DNA of 64,000 bases from Mnemiopsis leidyi (GCA_000226015.1 JH153798.1:53851-117850); one strand, 5' to 3'; shown: positions 24,601 to 39,600, numbered from the stretch's first letter. Notes: generated by a model from the letters alone, not told the origin. Numbers and translations: made by a program.

Positions 24601-27600
24601 GACGGATACCGGAGTGAAATACGATTCCCAAACTAAAGGTTGAAACTTGGCCTATATTTGTCGGCTGCTAAACCGACACATGCCAGACGGCGATACACCC
24701 TCAACTTGTACTTGGAGATAACCATGGTTGTGTTATGTGCTACAAAAAATCATTGAGTAACGAGCTGTGGTCGTCTATAATAATAATGACATCTGGCAAA
24801 AAAATTATGGTCCGTAGGGATTCTTTTCGTCAACCATATTTTCCATAGACATGCATAAATAAGGATTCGCTGTTGCCGTAAAATCAAAGAATTTGTCTCA
24901 TCCGAATCGGAAATTTAACTGGTAAGTGAACAAAATTCACCGGTTCTTAACCCTTGTCGGCGGATATTAGGGCTTTGGTTGGTTAACATTGAAAATTCGA
25001 TGTTTTTTTTAATTTTACGGCTTTTATACAAAGGTGATCAGGTTATCAACCGTCCTTAGTCCTTAATTTCAAAAATGAACCGTTAATAACATACCGCGTA
25101 TATTTCCTGTGACAAGTATATATAGAAAACCAGTTTTTACGGAGGGTTCATAAATAGTATGTCTCACGTGACAGCGTTCCTAGATATCGATTGGCCGTAC
25201 CTAACTTTACATTTGTAAATTGCTGTCACATGGTACAAAGAATTTGAGACCACAAAAATACCTCTCTCCTCCCTTATTTCCAGAAGAAAATGGTCATTCT
25301 ATAAACACGTATATTTCTATGATTTGTTACAGTCAATGGCCTGTTACTGTCTCATAAAGCATAAGAGAATTTACAGGATTAATTAGGTTCTTTGTATGAC
25401 GAAAAATACGATATTAGAATGCTATTGACAAAGCAGTAAAACAATTAATTGTTTGTAGAATGTAGAAGCTAACCAAATCAGGATCTGATGATATCTTGTC
25501 CTTCTAAATTTTGACACTTAATTAATTGTTCTAGTCTGGGGGGACAATTGACTCCTAATTAAACTCATATCTCGATCAAGAATCTCGCATTTTTTTCTCT
25601 GTTGTTTATTGAATTTTGGTAAGTAATCACTTAATTACTAATCTAAGGCGATCCAGTCGATCTGATTTACTCTGAACACCGTGCTATTTGTTAACCGTTC
25701 AACACTGTCTGTCACCTCTAAACCTAACAGAAACCCACCTAAGAAGCCTCTCTTTCTCGCTCTTTAGGTTTACGACTGAGCAGCACCATAAAACCGGACT
25801 TAAACCGGACCACAATCTCATCACTGTCCGGCTAAATCGCCTGTTTATGTTTAGTTCCGAGTGTTATGCTGTATGACTGACGGTTAGACTGTGTTAAGCT
25901 TACTCTTGTGGACAAAAAGAAAGCGAGAACACCTCCTGAGACTGCAATACAAGCTGCAGTTCTCTTGTTGTAAATACCACTCATATACCCTGGGTTTCGA
26001 AGTCTATGTGTTATCTCACGTGCTGTGTTGGTATGATACTTATTACTTAGTCAATAATTGTGTAGTGTCGACGTTTCCCTGGCCTAGATTGGCCAACTTT
26101 CGGACTCACGTAAATGTCAGTTAACGGAAAAATTCGGTATATTTGTATTTTCCAGTGCAGTAGGTGACAGATTTGAGACTGACCGGGTCCTAAATTATTA
26201 ATTTTACAAGTTTTGTTTAGTCCCAGTAATAGGCCATATTTAGGAGTTACTTCGCTACTTCTAACTTCTTCTAACTCTCTACAAGCTCTTTCCTGACTCC
26301 AGGTTCTTTAAGGGCTCTGCCTCTATCAAGTTGTTGAAGCAAGAATTCTTATCAAAAGTTCGGCGAATTTTTGTTGAATCAGTTGGAATCCTTATTCGGT
26401 ATTACGTTGACAACACCTTAACGTACTCGGTAGCTGTAAAAATTTACATGTTTCCCAGTTAAGAGCAATTACATACTGGATTAGCGTGTGTGATTCAATA
26501 ATATTTTTTCTTATAAATTACCGCTATGATATTTGACAAGTCTTTTGCAAATATTTTGTCGATATATAACTGTAGATAAGATGATGTGTTTATGTCGAAT
26601 TTGCAAGTTTTCTAGTTTCTACAAATTGTTTCGTAGAATATTTTTAGTTAATTAGACGGAGACATCAGACTGCGCCTGGGCTTAAAACTTCTCCTTCATT
26701 GTTATACCGCAGTTTTTAACTTGAAACTTTGCTTTGTTCAACTGTCATATTTTTAGGTTTCTTTGCTTCATCAATATCAATTTTAGGTTAAATCTCTTAG
26801 ATATTCGTAAATTGTAGAAAATGCGGAGATTTTTATCCGATGGTTGCCTAAATGCTTAGAATTTCTGTCGCTTTTGGACCAAAAATTCTTAGAAAATGAT
26901 GAAAATTCAGTCTGATCAGGTTTAAAGGTATATAGATATAGACTAAAATATTGTCAGAAAAGTTGAACGATCGTAGCATAAAATATATTTAGCTACGTCT
27001 TTACTGTGCACTTGTATCATCGATAAATTTGTCGCTAGGAGGTCATTTGCCTCAAAGTCAAAACCAATTCGTCATGCCGTTATTTCATTACCTAGAAGAT
27101 TTATTCATCTAACAACATTATCTTGAGTTATTACTAAATGTATAAGTATTGGAATGTTAATGTATAATTTCAAAATCAGCTGGTTTAAAATGTTGCCCGA
27201 TGCAAAAAACCCTTCAGACATACTACGTCTGCATAATTGTCTTCAAGGCTATTGTGCTACAATTTCCATTTTTCATAACTACCGTCGATAATTTGTAGGC
27301 GCTGTGAACTTAACCGGCTAATGAATTATCCTTACGATCACAGTCCTTTTCGGTACTTTTCTTGCTTTTCTGCGCAATATTTTCTGCACTGCGGAGACAG
27401 TAAAAATAAAATGAAATTTGTAAAATTTCAGACCATCCTGGCCTTTGAGTCAGAGTCAATGTCATACCTCTTCAGCTGACCTCAAGATTTTACAATATTT
27501 CATTTTATGCAGGAAAGGGGAATGGTGCTCTAACATTTGTATTTGCCGGTGTATAACGGCAGTTGAACTTGTCAGCATTCCTTCTAGGAACACGGACTGT

Positions 27601-30600
27601 CTAGATCTACTTTATTTGTGACTGACAATTCTTTAACTTCGTTTAACTTAATGATCTTTACCCTCTATCACCTCTTTCTAATTTCCGTGCTTTGTTTTAT
27701 CCGCAATAAGCCGATATACCGAATTATTACCAATCCTCAACTATACAAAAGGCTTTGCCGGGAAAGTGGACAAACTGATCCAAACTCAATATCCAATCGT
27801 CATTGCTTATTGCTTTAGTGCACCAAAGGGTCCACCTATTACCAACCCTCTTCATAATTATTCTAAGCTGCTTAGTCGGATAATTCTGAAAGCTTCCGTT
27901 TTTCTTTTCTGCTCAAGTTTTAAACTCGGATTAAGCCAAGGTGACAGCTGTACTGGTTTTGCCACTTAATTCGAGGCATTGTCAGAATTTCCGTATTTCA
28001 GTACACGGATATGCTTATTGCAGTAGTTATTTGGAACTTTTAACCGTTTACTTGTTCAATTTTCCAATCTTGTTTATTAGCTTCAACAGTCGTGCTCTCG
28101 AACAACTTTGGTATAACAATCCAGTTGATGGAGTCCAGTACAGTTTCATCGCCCTTCTCCATACATATTCGATAGTAGGCAACTAGGCAATAAAATGCAC
28201 GGTTTCCGCATAAGGAGAATTGAGCTTCAACACTTACGACTCAGCTCAACAAATTTTATCATTTCTCCAGAATTCTCAATTCTTATAAATCGAACTTATC
28301 ATACCGAGTTTTTCTTATTGTGTATGCAGTCCTGAACAACCTGTCAGGGCATACAATCACTCCAAGCTTGTATCTGATTCGCAGGACCTACGCAGGTATA
28401 GAATCTCAGTCTAATTCCTGACACATGTCTCTCTATCGCCCGCCAGTCTCTCCCCTCAACACGATATACGTCCATATGTTCCGGGCCGAGTTACTGATTT
28501 GCTGTTTAAACACGCCCAACCCTGGCCGAGGCCGGTTCCCAGAGAAATCTCTTACCGATAGCGAATTAGCAACAAAATCTCAAGCCTACGCTAGCACGAT
28601 GTCCAGTTTAAAGTCTCCGAACATCTGCCTCTAATAGCTCCGTAAACCTCTATTGTTTGGTGCTTGCCAATGCTGCATCCATCTCGGACCTCCATGTAAA
28701 TCTATAAAGCTTCGTGCAGGATAAAAACTCAGCTTTATCATGCCAATATACCCTACAATAGCTGCAGTTAGCTGAATTCCTGGCCAGTGCATGCTTACTT
28801 TCCTTGTCAGCTCTTGGACTTTGGCTGGATTTTTAAATCTAGTTAAAAATCTGCAGACTGACAAATTTTTGACAAAGCTTTAAGTCTGACTTCATATTTT
28901 GATGTGTATTTTGATTTATTTGTTAAATAAGGTTATGTTGGTTATGTTATTACCCATATGCATAGATTGACGTGTACTGTTTTAAAATTACCCTTCCTCT
29001 TAACCGTTCATTGCGTAAATAAACTTGGACGTAATTGTTTAAAAATAATTCTAGAAATCACGAGTTAAGCTGTTTTGAAATTGGGGTTGTATTTGGATTT
29101 TGTTGCCCTGGTCACATTGGCTCGCCCTGGTCACATTGCCCGGTAATTTATCTCGCAAAACGAAGAGGGGCACTCTGGCCCACCCGTATTGCGTCCCATC
29201 AACAGTTTTATGGTATAGCAGTACCGAAATAGAAAATGTATTGGGCCGCGTTTCAGCACCTTTTTTTTATTTCCTCACGTTTATAATACTCATGTTACTT
29301 AGAACTGCCAACTACTTAACTGGTTGCATCAAGATAAGCTTTCTATTTTCTGTTGGTGATCGATTATTAAGTTGCACTTTTGATTATATCCGTTTTGTAA
29401 TATTAAGTGAATTTTGTAATTTTCGAATTTGCAAATGCAATTTTTATTAACCACCGGCCGCTGCGTAGTACGGAGTAATATTTTTTGCGCATGAAAATCA
29501 CTAAATAAAGAAATGTTTGGTGCGTTCCGGGAGCCTCTCTTAGACGTTCCTATAATTGACTCAACCTTTTATTTATATAAATTACAAAACACAATATTAA
29601 CAATAATATTATATTTGTAATCATGGCCTACTGCAGCCTCTTGACTTTGGCCCTTTTGTGTCCTTCGGCTTCCTTTTCAGTCTGGCGCCCTTAATGTTAA
29701 ATGTCCAAGCTGGCTCATTACTCCATTAATATTTTAGCCTGAAATACGTCATGATTAAATTTAAAATCTTAAAGTCTTAACAAAACGATGAACTTAAAGA
29801 TTCGATTGTTTGGCCATTTTAACTTCAAGAATGGTTTGTCGCAAAAAACCAATTCTTTAAACTCAAATTCAATGAGATGATTTAATACGTAAGTTACGTT
29901 TTCTGTTTTTTAACTGTATATCTGGTCACACGGTAGCTCCGCTAGAAATCCTTAAAGTACCTTACGAAGCAAACTATTGCAGACGTACTAGTATGATAGT
30001 TTTATGTTTTCCCTTGGATCATCATTCATCTCTGACACAATGCTTACCTGACCTGACTTAATTCTTTCATTATTTCTTTTTATTTTTCAGTTTTCTATAG
30101 GATAAATGGGTAGCCAGTAATCTAATACTGCCGATCGCAATCACCCAAATAATTTGATCGGTATTCAGAATTATGCGGGGATGTCCTAATCGTCGCCTAA
30201 CTCTTATTGCGTATTAAATATCACTCCAGCGCGTCAATGGTCCATGTGGATTGTCAAAGTTACGTACAATTAATTAGATATCTTTGACCGCTCTACGTGA
30301 ATCCCCATACTTTGTGCCAGTCTACGGTCATTTAGACGCTGTAAATTCACGTCACCCTCATGTTAGATGTGATATTTCGCTCCACACGTGCAATTTATCA
30401 GCTCATCGATATGGTTTCTTGTTCCGGGTACATGGTGCTCTATAGAATAGTTGAGGTCATAAAGGCGTTCCTTCCTATGCCCTGCCCCTGTGTTCTTCAT
30501 TATTTAGCTCCAGGACTCATTTACTAGCTTAGTTCATTTCTTGTTTGCAGACTGCAGAGTTGTAGTTGATCATATTCCGAATATTACAAAGCTTTCTGCC

Positions 30601-33600
30601 TGATATCTTGCCTGAGCTGTTTATTCTTATTATTTTGGGCCAAATATTAGGCCAAATGTTTTGGTCAAAAGCTAACGTTTTTTTGTAGTTATGCTGCCTG
30701 ATTAATTGTTTTCTTTATCTCCGCTATAACAATTGTTTTCAAATGTATTGTTTAATAAGCAGTCCGAAAACAAAATATTATAAAATCAATAAACCACCTC
30801 TTCACCACTCTACTCTATCAGGATCATGTTCACACTAGCTCTCTGTGCCCTCCTGGGCTCCGCTCTCTCTGCTGAGCTGGACCCGTCCCTCACTGAGTGG
30901 AAACTAGTTGAGTCTGACGTGGAGCGGGTCATGTTCCCTCTCAAAGACTACATCTTGGAGGTGAAAGCCTTCCTTCCAGACGAGTACGACACCAACCCAC
31001 ACTACGGAGAACTGTTCCGGACTGACAAGCCCACCACCATGATGATCATGTTGCACGAGGGTGGCTGGGGACCTCAAGAGAAAGTAGGACGTCTGGTGTG
31101 GAATACCATCAAGTACGACCGAGGATTTGACGTGTCCATTGAGGAGTGTAACGCCAACTACAGAGCTTACAACAGTTTCCCTGCCAACGGAGAAAAAGAG
31201 CAGATCTGGAGCTGGAACTTCTTCGACGAACTAGTGCTGCTGACCTGTAACGGAGAACTGCAGTATTCTCAAGCCTGGAACGATGGGGACGTACACTCCA
31301 GAAAACCCGGACTTCCAGAGAGCTGTGCTGCTCTCGGAGCTGCTAACATCGACAGACTGGTACTTCGACACATGGCTGGGGAGTACATCCGGGGTAGACC
31401 TAAGAATGCTCCTGAACCTACCGTGGTCGATACGGTCGCTCCTACCACACCCGAACCCACCACAGAGCAACCCACCACTGAGCAACCCACCACATCCGCT
31501 GGTATTGACAATATCGTTATCCCCAAAGTGTACCCTACCTGTGACTGTTGGACCAAGGAATGCGGTTACTGTTCCAAGATGGAGTGCACTGTCCAGCACG
31601 ATCTTGTGCACTCTGAAACTGGAGTTCAGGTCACCTCTGTCCTCAACAGGAAAGATCTTAACTCGATCGTCCTGTACGACGATGAGGGAGAGACTGTCGG
31701 AAAGTTCCGATGGAACCTCAAAGGCATCTTCTTGGACGGCTGCATCGCTTGCAGAACCCCTTGGAGGATGAAGAACGCCAAAGCAGCCGAAGGACCCAAC
31801 AACTGGGAGTTCACATTGACAGACGGAGTTGTCCGAATAGCTATAGAGGGAGAAGTCCTATACGAACATGCGCTGCGCGCCGAGTGTGCGATGGTGTACA
31901 AGCGTGCAACCAGGTTCGCTTTCTACAACATGGGCTGTGAGAACAGCTTTACCTTGCTTACTGAAATGGTGGCAGGAAATCGTATTACCCCTGATTGTGC
32001 TGGGGCGTGTACTGACCAATGAAGAACTGAAGCTTATGATTAATTATGGTAAATGCTTATCTGAATTGGACTAGAGCTCAATTAGATACCTGATGTTGCG
32101 ATTGGTCCATGGACAGAAATAAACAAAAGTATATGACAATTTCTATGACAATTTTGACATGCAACTTTTTAGAAATTATCAATTTCGTTTATTTATGGGG
32201 AATCAATATCATATTTAATTGATTACTAGAATTGGGGTAAAATTAAGTTGAATTATCGAATCATTTATAAAAATCACCTTTTGAGTTGCAGTAGACTTTT
32301 GCTAGATGAGTTCATTTAGTTGTTTAGATATTCAGCAATCTTTTCTGGTATAATGTTACAAAGTAACTTAAACTCTATAAGCCTCGCAGGTCATTTCCAG
32401 TTTGCCTGCTGATTATTTGCCAGCAATCTGAATAGATTAATCATTATTTAAGATATGTTTTTATTGATGACTGCAGAATTTTCAAGCATCTTGCAATCGT
32501 CTTATGTTATGTAAATATCAAATGTCTTAATTTTTCTTATTATTCGTGTATTTCTGCTAAATTAAGGAAAAAAACAAACTCAAAAAAAGATTAAAGACAT
32601 AATGCTAAAACTAAAAAACAATTTGTTAATTGACCTTGACTAGTTACTTTTCAGTCCATCAAACTGTGTTGTGGTTCAATTTTTAACATTTCCAATTCCT
32701 CACGGATAACAATCTTAAAAAACTTTTAACGTTTGGTACAGGTTACTGTAGTTTTGATCCCAAAGTAGTGAAGATAACACTTTTTATAACGATATTATCG
32801 TAAATAAATGGGCTTATAATAGAGTTTATGGGAACAATAGTCATTTCAATCTTACAAGGGAGTGGGTTCTAATGATAATCATGATTTTTGGGTTATTACA
32901 TCCATCAAAATGTAGGATGCCGATATAAATGTGAAACGAGTCAGGTTAACGACACGTGTTCCGAAATGAATTCTCTTTGGGTTCTTGTTGACCAAGTACT
33001 TGAAAAGGCAAACTCTGTCGTTCCCATAGAAACTTTACTATACAACATCCGAAAATAAGAATGCAGCTCGATTGGTATTTTATATCCTCTAATTCACTTC
33101 GCGAATAGCTGGCTACCGCCATCTAAACTACTGGCAGCGATTAAAAGCTCTAAATCTGATGTCACTTCAAAGGAGAAGAGAGAGATATATGATCATCCAC
33201 ATGTGGAAAATACTCCATGGACAATGCCCTAACGATATTAACATCCAGTTCTCTCAAAGTTCTCGGCACGGAAAAAAAGCTGTCATCCCGCAGTTAGCCC
33301 AATCCTGCAGTCAGCGCAATCAGACGCTTCAAGAAACGTCCTTTAGAATTATGGGTCCCCGTTTGTGGAACATTATTCCTGCACACATAAACGGCCTTGA
33401 AGACCCCCTCCTGTTCAAGGAAAAGCTCACTAATTTCGTCAGAACCTTTCCTGATGAGCCTTCTGTTGCTGGTTATATGTGTCGGAGCGGAAATTCCTTG
33501 CTGGATTGGACGAAGAATATGGCAAACTCTGTGCTGCCGGGGTGGTCGACTCTTTCGATGGCCCAGTAGAGGACTCTACGAATCTAACTCAAGTACTCAA

Positions 33601-36600
33601 GTAAGTAATTCCGGGATCAAGCGTGTAATATCTGCCGATGTGAGGACAATGAAGAAAACTTCAAGTGCAATCTTGATTGTTTTAACTCGATTAACCCCAC
33701 CAAGGCCTCAGTGGTCCCGGACTCCAAGGAACCTCCTAATCTTGTCATCGCAAATAAGGAGACTTGAGATCCAACTGTGCTTAACACGCCAATTAGAAAA
33801 CAAACTTGTTAATCGGTGGATTTGTTCCGTACGATATGGACACGTTTTTTTTAAGTGGTCGTTTTTGCTGATTTGGCCTTTTTTTAAAGTCAGGTGCCTT
33901 TAACAAGGAAAAAGTCATAGACACTCTTAAAGTGCTACTACTTGAATACTCTTAGGTTACAGCAAAAGGATCAATCTACCATATTTCGAAAGCATGATGT
34001 TCCTAACTTCAGTATTTTGGGACTTATGGGCATCTAAACTGTGTGCCAAAAATAAGCAAACCACTTTTTGACTGAATCCAACCAAATGAGAAGTTATGGA
34101 ATGTATAATCGGAAGGGCCTACCTGCAATATTGATATCCGGTGCTAAGTGACTAGTTTCAGTACTTAATGACTTAATCTAGTTCCAATATGTGCCAAAAT
34201 TCAGTAAAACAGTCATTTTCGTCTGTTAATTAAGCATAATAAGTCGTCCACCAGTGAGAGACTAGCCATATTAAGGAGNNNNNNNNNNNNNNNNNNNNNN
34301 NNNNNNNNNNNNNNNNNNNNNNNNNNNNNNNNNNNNNNNNNNNNNNNNNNNNNNNNNNNNNNNNNNNNNNNNNNNNNNNNNNNNNNNNNNNNNNNNNNNN
34401 NNNNNNNNNNNNNNNNNNNNNNNNNNNNNNNNNNNNNNNNNNNNNNNNNNNNNNNNNNNNNNNNNNNNNNNNNNNNNNNNNNNNNNNNNNNNNNNNNNNN
34501 NNNNNNNNNNNNNNNNNNNNNNNNNNNNNNNNNNNNNNNNNNNNNNNNNNNNNNNNNNNNNNNNNNNNNNNNNNNNNNNNNNNNNNNNNNNNNNNNNNNN
34601 NNNNNNNNNNNNNNNNNNNNNNNNNNNNNNNNNNNNNNNNNNNNNNNNNNNNNNNNNNNNNNNNNNNNNNNNNNNNNNNNNNNNNNNNNNNNNNNNNNNN
34701 NNNNNNNNNNNNNNNNNNNNNNNNNNNNNNNNNNNNNNNNNNNNNNNNNNNNNNNNNNNNNNNNNNNNNNNNNNNNNNNNNNNNNNNNNNNNNNNNNNNN
34801 NNNNNNNNNNNNNNNNNNNNNNNNNNNNNNNNNNNNNNNNNNNNNNNNNNNNNNNNNNNNNNNNNNNNNNNNNNNNNNNNNNNNNNNNNNNNNNNNNNNN
34901 NNNNNNNNNNNNNNNNNNNNNNNNNNNNNNNNNNNNNNNNNNNNNNNNNNNNNNNNNNNNNNNNNNNNNNNNNNNNNNNNNNNNNNNNNNNNNNNNNNNN
35001 NNNNNNNNNNNNNNNNNNNNNNNNNNNNNNNNNNNNNNNNNNNNNNNNNNNNNNNNNNNNNNNNNNNNNNNNNNNNNNNNNNNNNNNNNNNNNNNNNNNN
35101 NNNNNNNNNNNNNNNNNNNNNNNNNNNNNNNNNNNNNNNNNNNNNNNNNNNNNNNNNNNNNNNNNNNNNNNNNNNNNNNNNNNNNNNNNNNNNNNNNNNN
35201 NNNNNNNNNNNNNNNNNNNNNNNNNNNNNNNTCTATTTTCTATCAGATTTCTTGACTTTTTACTGTTTTTTGGTCACAGTTGAAGTATTAAGACCAAGTT
35301 CTTCTGAATGCAAATGAGTTGTTTTATGATATCCAATAGTGATAATTGAAGCCTAGTGACAAAGTGCAGCTGTTTTGAGCAAATTAATTGTCTAAGTCAG
35401 AATTGCTGAAAACAGGAACTTCTGAGAAAAAGGATACCCACATGATCTATTACTACTGACTTTTTGCTTCAAAATAGAGCAGACAATTTTGGCAAATCAG
35501 CCTTCTATTTTGAACAGCGCGCCAAAATAATGCGCTCAAGAATTTTAAGACGGCGCACAAAATGACTTTTTGACCACTTAAAAAAAACGCGTCCATATCT
35601 ATGTTGGAAGATTGTTTAGTCGTATATAGCTTTTGATCGGAACACTCTACTCGAATACTCAGAAGTATCGGAACGATATCAAATTATGTACGATTCATTG
35701 ACCAATGCAACGGATGTTATGCTGCGGTGATAATTGAGTAAGCTGCGGCCTGCAATGGTCTTATTAAAAGTAAAAGTAGCGAGCGCCTCCGATAATACCA
35801 TTGCACAATCTTACTTAAACCCACGTACTTGACCGAAGTGAAATTGAGTGAAATTCAGATGTTTGGTCGCCAATCCACTAATTCCTCCCCTTAACCAATC
35901 TAAAAACATCGCCTCGGTTGTACTCATTGCGGTTATGAGTGAAAAGTACTGAGTCTATAGCCATTTATCGACATATAACTGTCATGAAGTTGTCGCTACG
36001 TCTGTCGGAGTAGATAAATAGTTAGAATTCTAGTCTCATAAGCGGCATCACTGGTGCTAGAGATGTAAATTTCAGTTTTGTATGAAACTAGACGTCTAAG
36101 TGTCGATCGTCTGATTGTGAACTCAACATTAATAAACTTGAAGCAAAAACTAGAGAAACATATGTTATGAGAGTTTGGTTCAATTTTTGCGTCAAAAAAT
36201 GAAAACCTACCTGGAGAAAGTTGCCCTTAATAATTTTGTAAAATTATCAGAGATTCAAAATCAAAGACGCTGCAGCTGTGGTTTATTTTCACCCCTCTGA
36301 TGATTTCCAAAATCCACGTAACGCTCTAATTTGCTCCCAGAATTGAGAATTGGAACAAACCGCGCAGATTTATTCCCCTGATCTTGTCTATTCCAATTTT
36401 CATCATATCTGAACCGAGTTTTTCAAACCCTTCTTAAGGTTTTGGATTGGCATTACAAAATATATACTTGAATTTAGCGAGGAGAAGTACCATGTGTTTT
36501 AAGCAAGGAGAAGTACGACGTGTTTTTACGCTTGGCTTCTTGCCATATCGGCTGTGTTGCCATCATTTAACAAGTTATGTGTAATGTGGTAAAGTTCTAA

Positions 36601-39600
36601 AACTATTAACACTTTGAACACCACTACAACACAATAACCCTGTCTGGTGACTACTGATGTATAAAAGTACAGATAACATATTAACATAAATACATCCCCA
36701 GCGCTGCGTGGGGGAGCTAACTCCAAGTTGGTGGAAATGTTGTTCACACTGGACGTTCCAGAGGGTGAAACCTTCTCTGGACATGTTATCTCTCTTCTCT
36801 CTGAACCCAGCAACTGGGCTGAAGCAGGTGAATTTTTTACAGCGACACTGGTTTGTTGGTTCTGTCAGTAGTTTTAATCATGCTGCATGAGCTTCAATAT
36901 ATATTTTTCTTGAATTTTGATGATTAAGTGACCCTTTGACTCTTGATAGTAGGCCAACTTTTCCGCCAAACAATTGCATTAACCACAATAAACAACTGCA
37001 GGAGTCGTAACGATGACATTCCACGCAATCGGTACGGGTGTAAACATCGCCTTTTCGTCTTACAATCCGCGTGACAACTGGGTTAACCTCCAGGGTAAGT
37101 GAATAGGAGTGTGGGATAGGAGGGAGACAGGGTTAGTTAACTCCAGGATCAGTGTTGGAAGTTTGTTTTTTAAAATTTTGTGTCTTTCTTCTTCTTGTTT
37201 TTTTTTCAAACATATAACACTTGGTACGTGCCCAGCAGCTCGACTCAGAACTGGCTATTTCAATACCTGACTCGCTAATATTTCCACAGGAATGGTTATC
37301 ACGTGTTATGCCTGGCTTGGTAACTTCCTCTTCATGATATTCTACTATATGAATGTCATCTACATAGAGGGAAAGACAAATAACTACGAATCTCGAAAAA
37401 TTTACGGAATGGAGGGCAGGGTTCTCTTGAAGATCTCTGACATAATGAACAGGTTTGTCTCTCGTTTTAAGTTTCACCAATCCCTGACTTCGACACCACT
37501 TTCAAGGAAAAATTATTTCAACATTGACGATATGATGAACTATTAAACAAATTCGAGGTTTCCAAGTTCTAGAATATAAACTCTGACCTGCCCCTATAGA
37601 ATTCTGTTATTTCAGAGATAAAGGAGCCTCCTACTTGTTCATGGCAACGTTGGCTGACTCCCTCTCCTTCCACAAACACACTATGTTCGTTCTCCCTATA
37701 ATGCTTCTCTCTGTCCTTCTCAACAGTATCGGATCAATCCAGGTACAAATTTTACTATTCATTACAGAAATTAACGAGCATATTTCAATATAAAAGTCTT
37801 ATGAGACCTGTTCAAATATATTGTTTTTATGTACGTCATAATGTATTTTGCTGTCTCATGTTGGTTAACGTCACTCCGTAACGGCTAAATTTAAACTTGA
37901 ATCGGTCCTAAACCCAAGGCTATAGTTGAGACGATGGCCACGTCCGTCTACGGTGCTGGATTCTTACCCTTCTCCCGTATTCCTTCCTGTCTGCTGGTTG
38001 CCGCCCTCTGTGCCCTCTTGTCTCAGGTACGTTCCGTCTGATTTGTTCAATATATGAAGATGCTGCTTTTAAATTAAACAGGAATTAAACATAAATTGTC
38101 TGAGGAGTATACAAACATACTCGTCAAGACTTTATATCAAGGTTGTAAATATCAGAAATCAATGTGACCAAAATAAAAACGTTTATCAGATCTTACATAA
38201 TAAGAGAGAATAAAATATCATGGCCGTATATTCAGGTGTCTGAGCTGGGACTGGCTTAATGTGATCAAATTAAAAATCATTGAATTTAATCTCTTACATT
38301 TTCGCGAAACAATACAAACCTATAATAATTCAGCTCAGTCTGACGAAAGGTAATGAAAAAAAAACATGTGAGGCACCCACCAGTTCCTCAAAAATTAATA
38401 ACATCGAGGGACTTTATTACCTAACGCAAACTCCTATCACTAGAATAATAAACTTAATGCCAGAAAACTTATATTTATATGAGAACTTATATCTGTTTCA
38501 GGTATATGCACTTAACAACGGCTTTGGTTTCTTTATGTACCAGATATTCGAACGATTTGTTTACGGCTGGCCCGTGCCAATCTTATCGGCTATTATGGTT
38601 CGTATTTGTAATTTTTCGTATATATAACTATTTAACCATTCATTCTGGTTCACCTAAAGAATCTTTAATCATGATTCCTCTCATCATAGTGTTTGACAAA
38701 AGATGAAGTTTACAATATAACATTTACTTTCACAAGTTATTTTATGTTTGTTCTCATTAAACCGTCTCTTATCCGCAGGTGATAGCTGGAACGTGGGTCT
38801 ACAGCATGTACCGTCTAAACAATGCCATGTTCATGTACAGCATGCATCACCTTCATTACTACTGGATGTTCGTCTGGCCCTTTATCACCCCCGCTGGTAA
38901 CTTGGCCTTCTCAGCTTTTACGATCTTAATGTCTTGTTTAACTTTTACTCCCAGAATTTAATGTTGCAAATGTCTTTAGCAATTTCACTGTTGTTGTTTA
39001 AGCTCTATTTCGTTGTCACAATATTTCAAGAATAACTATAGAAGTGTCCTATCGCAGGTATGATTGGGATGGCTGGGTTTAGAGGCTACTTAGAGTACGG
39101 TAAACTATTGGAAAACAAGCTGCCTTATCTTGGATCCTTCCCTCAAAATCATACCGTGGATTCTGTAACCGCTAATTCAACTTGTTAGTACAGTTTTTAG
39201 TGTTGAAATTTTTGCAATCTGTTTAATTTTCGATGCAGTATTAAAATTGGAACGCAATTTTACAGTTGCCACTGCAACAAAAAAAGTTTAAATTTTACCA
39301 TGAATTACTTTATTACGATGAATTACTTTATTACCAATGTAAAATTTGAAATTTTATCGTTGCCTCAGCAATAATGGAGCTGTATCTGAAGGAGAAAACG
39401 TACCCAGAGCCGATTCTGTACGTGTCATGTGGGATCTATGTTCTTTATCTGGCGCCCTTCATCTTCACCTTCACCCTGGTCGGCATCGTCAACTGCCTGA
39501 GGGACTTCCCCTGCAAGCCCATCTGCTACGATTACTACGAGGAACCTGAAGAGGAAGCAGAAGAGGTAAATTAAGTCAGAAGTTCGAATTTAATATGAAA

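Larger units (their letters stand above)
23945..30825 (+). other. Left part of the 12.8-kb intron 23 of the SLC6-like gene; no gene seen
   Basis: AT-rich noncoding sequence. Short + strand ORFs at 25688-25876, 27618-27818, 27941-28186 and 28425-28634 lack recognisable motifs. The only structure I see is an inverted repeat at 27407-27507. Splice phase 1 is carried unchanged from 23944 to 36702. Confidence 0.6.
21590..39565 (+). other. Second SLC6-like core (exons 17-32)
   Basis: Residues about 710-1372 repeat the SLC6 order. TM1 is AYVIAQSGAAIGVGIITRF (719-737), keeping the TM1 arginine (Arg736) but having Ile where GN has Asn; the NGGGAF motif is replaced by YSFGKYVF. TM2 ends PAFILEIDLGQVFRSG. 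The second extracellular loop opens with the family signature FPWNNC followed by further cysteines. The post-TM5 motif is ALRGGANSKLVEMLF, matching the RG-TLPGA region. TM6 is WAEAG through GTGVNIAFSSYN. TM8-12 follow in exons 27-32. TM1-5 lie left and TM6-12 lie right of the 12.8-kb intron; the split codon across it (G|CG) restores the frame. Core 2 therefore differs from core 1 in which canonical residues are lost. Confidence 0.82.

Noticed and set aside
28631-28864. 77-codon minus-strand ORF in the large intron
   Set aside because: No motif, no splice-site support and composition like the flanks.
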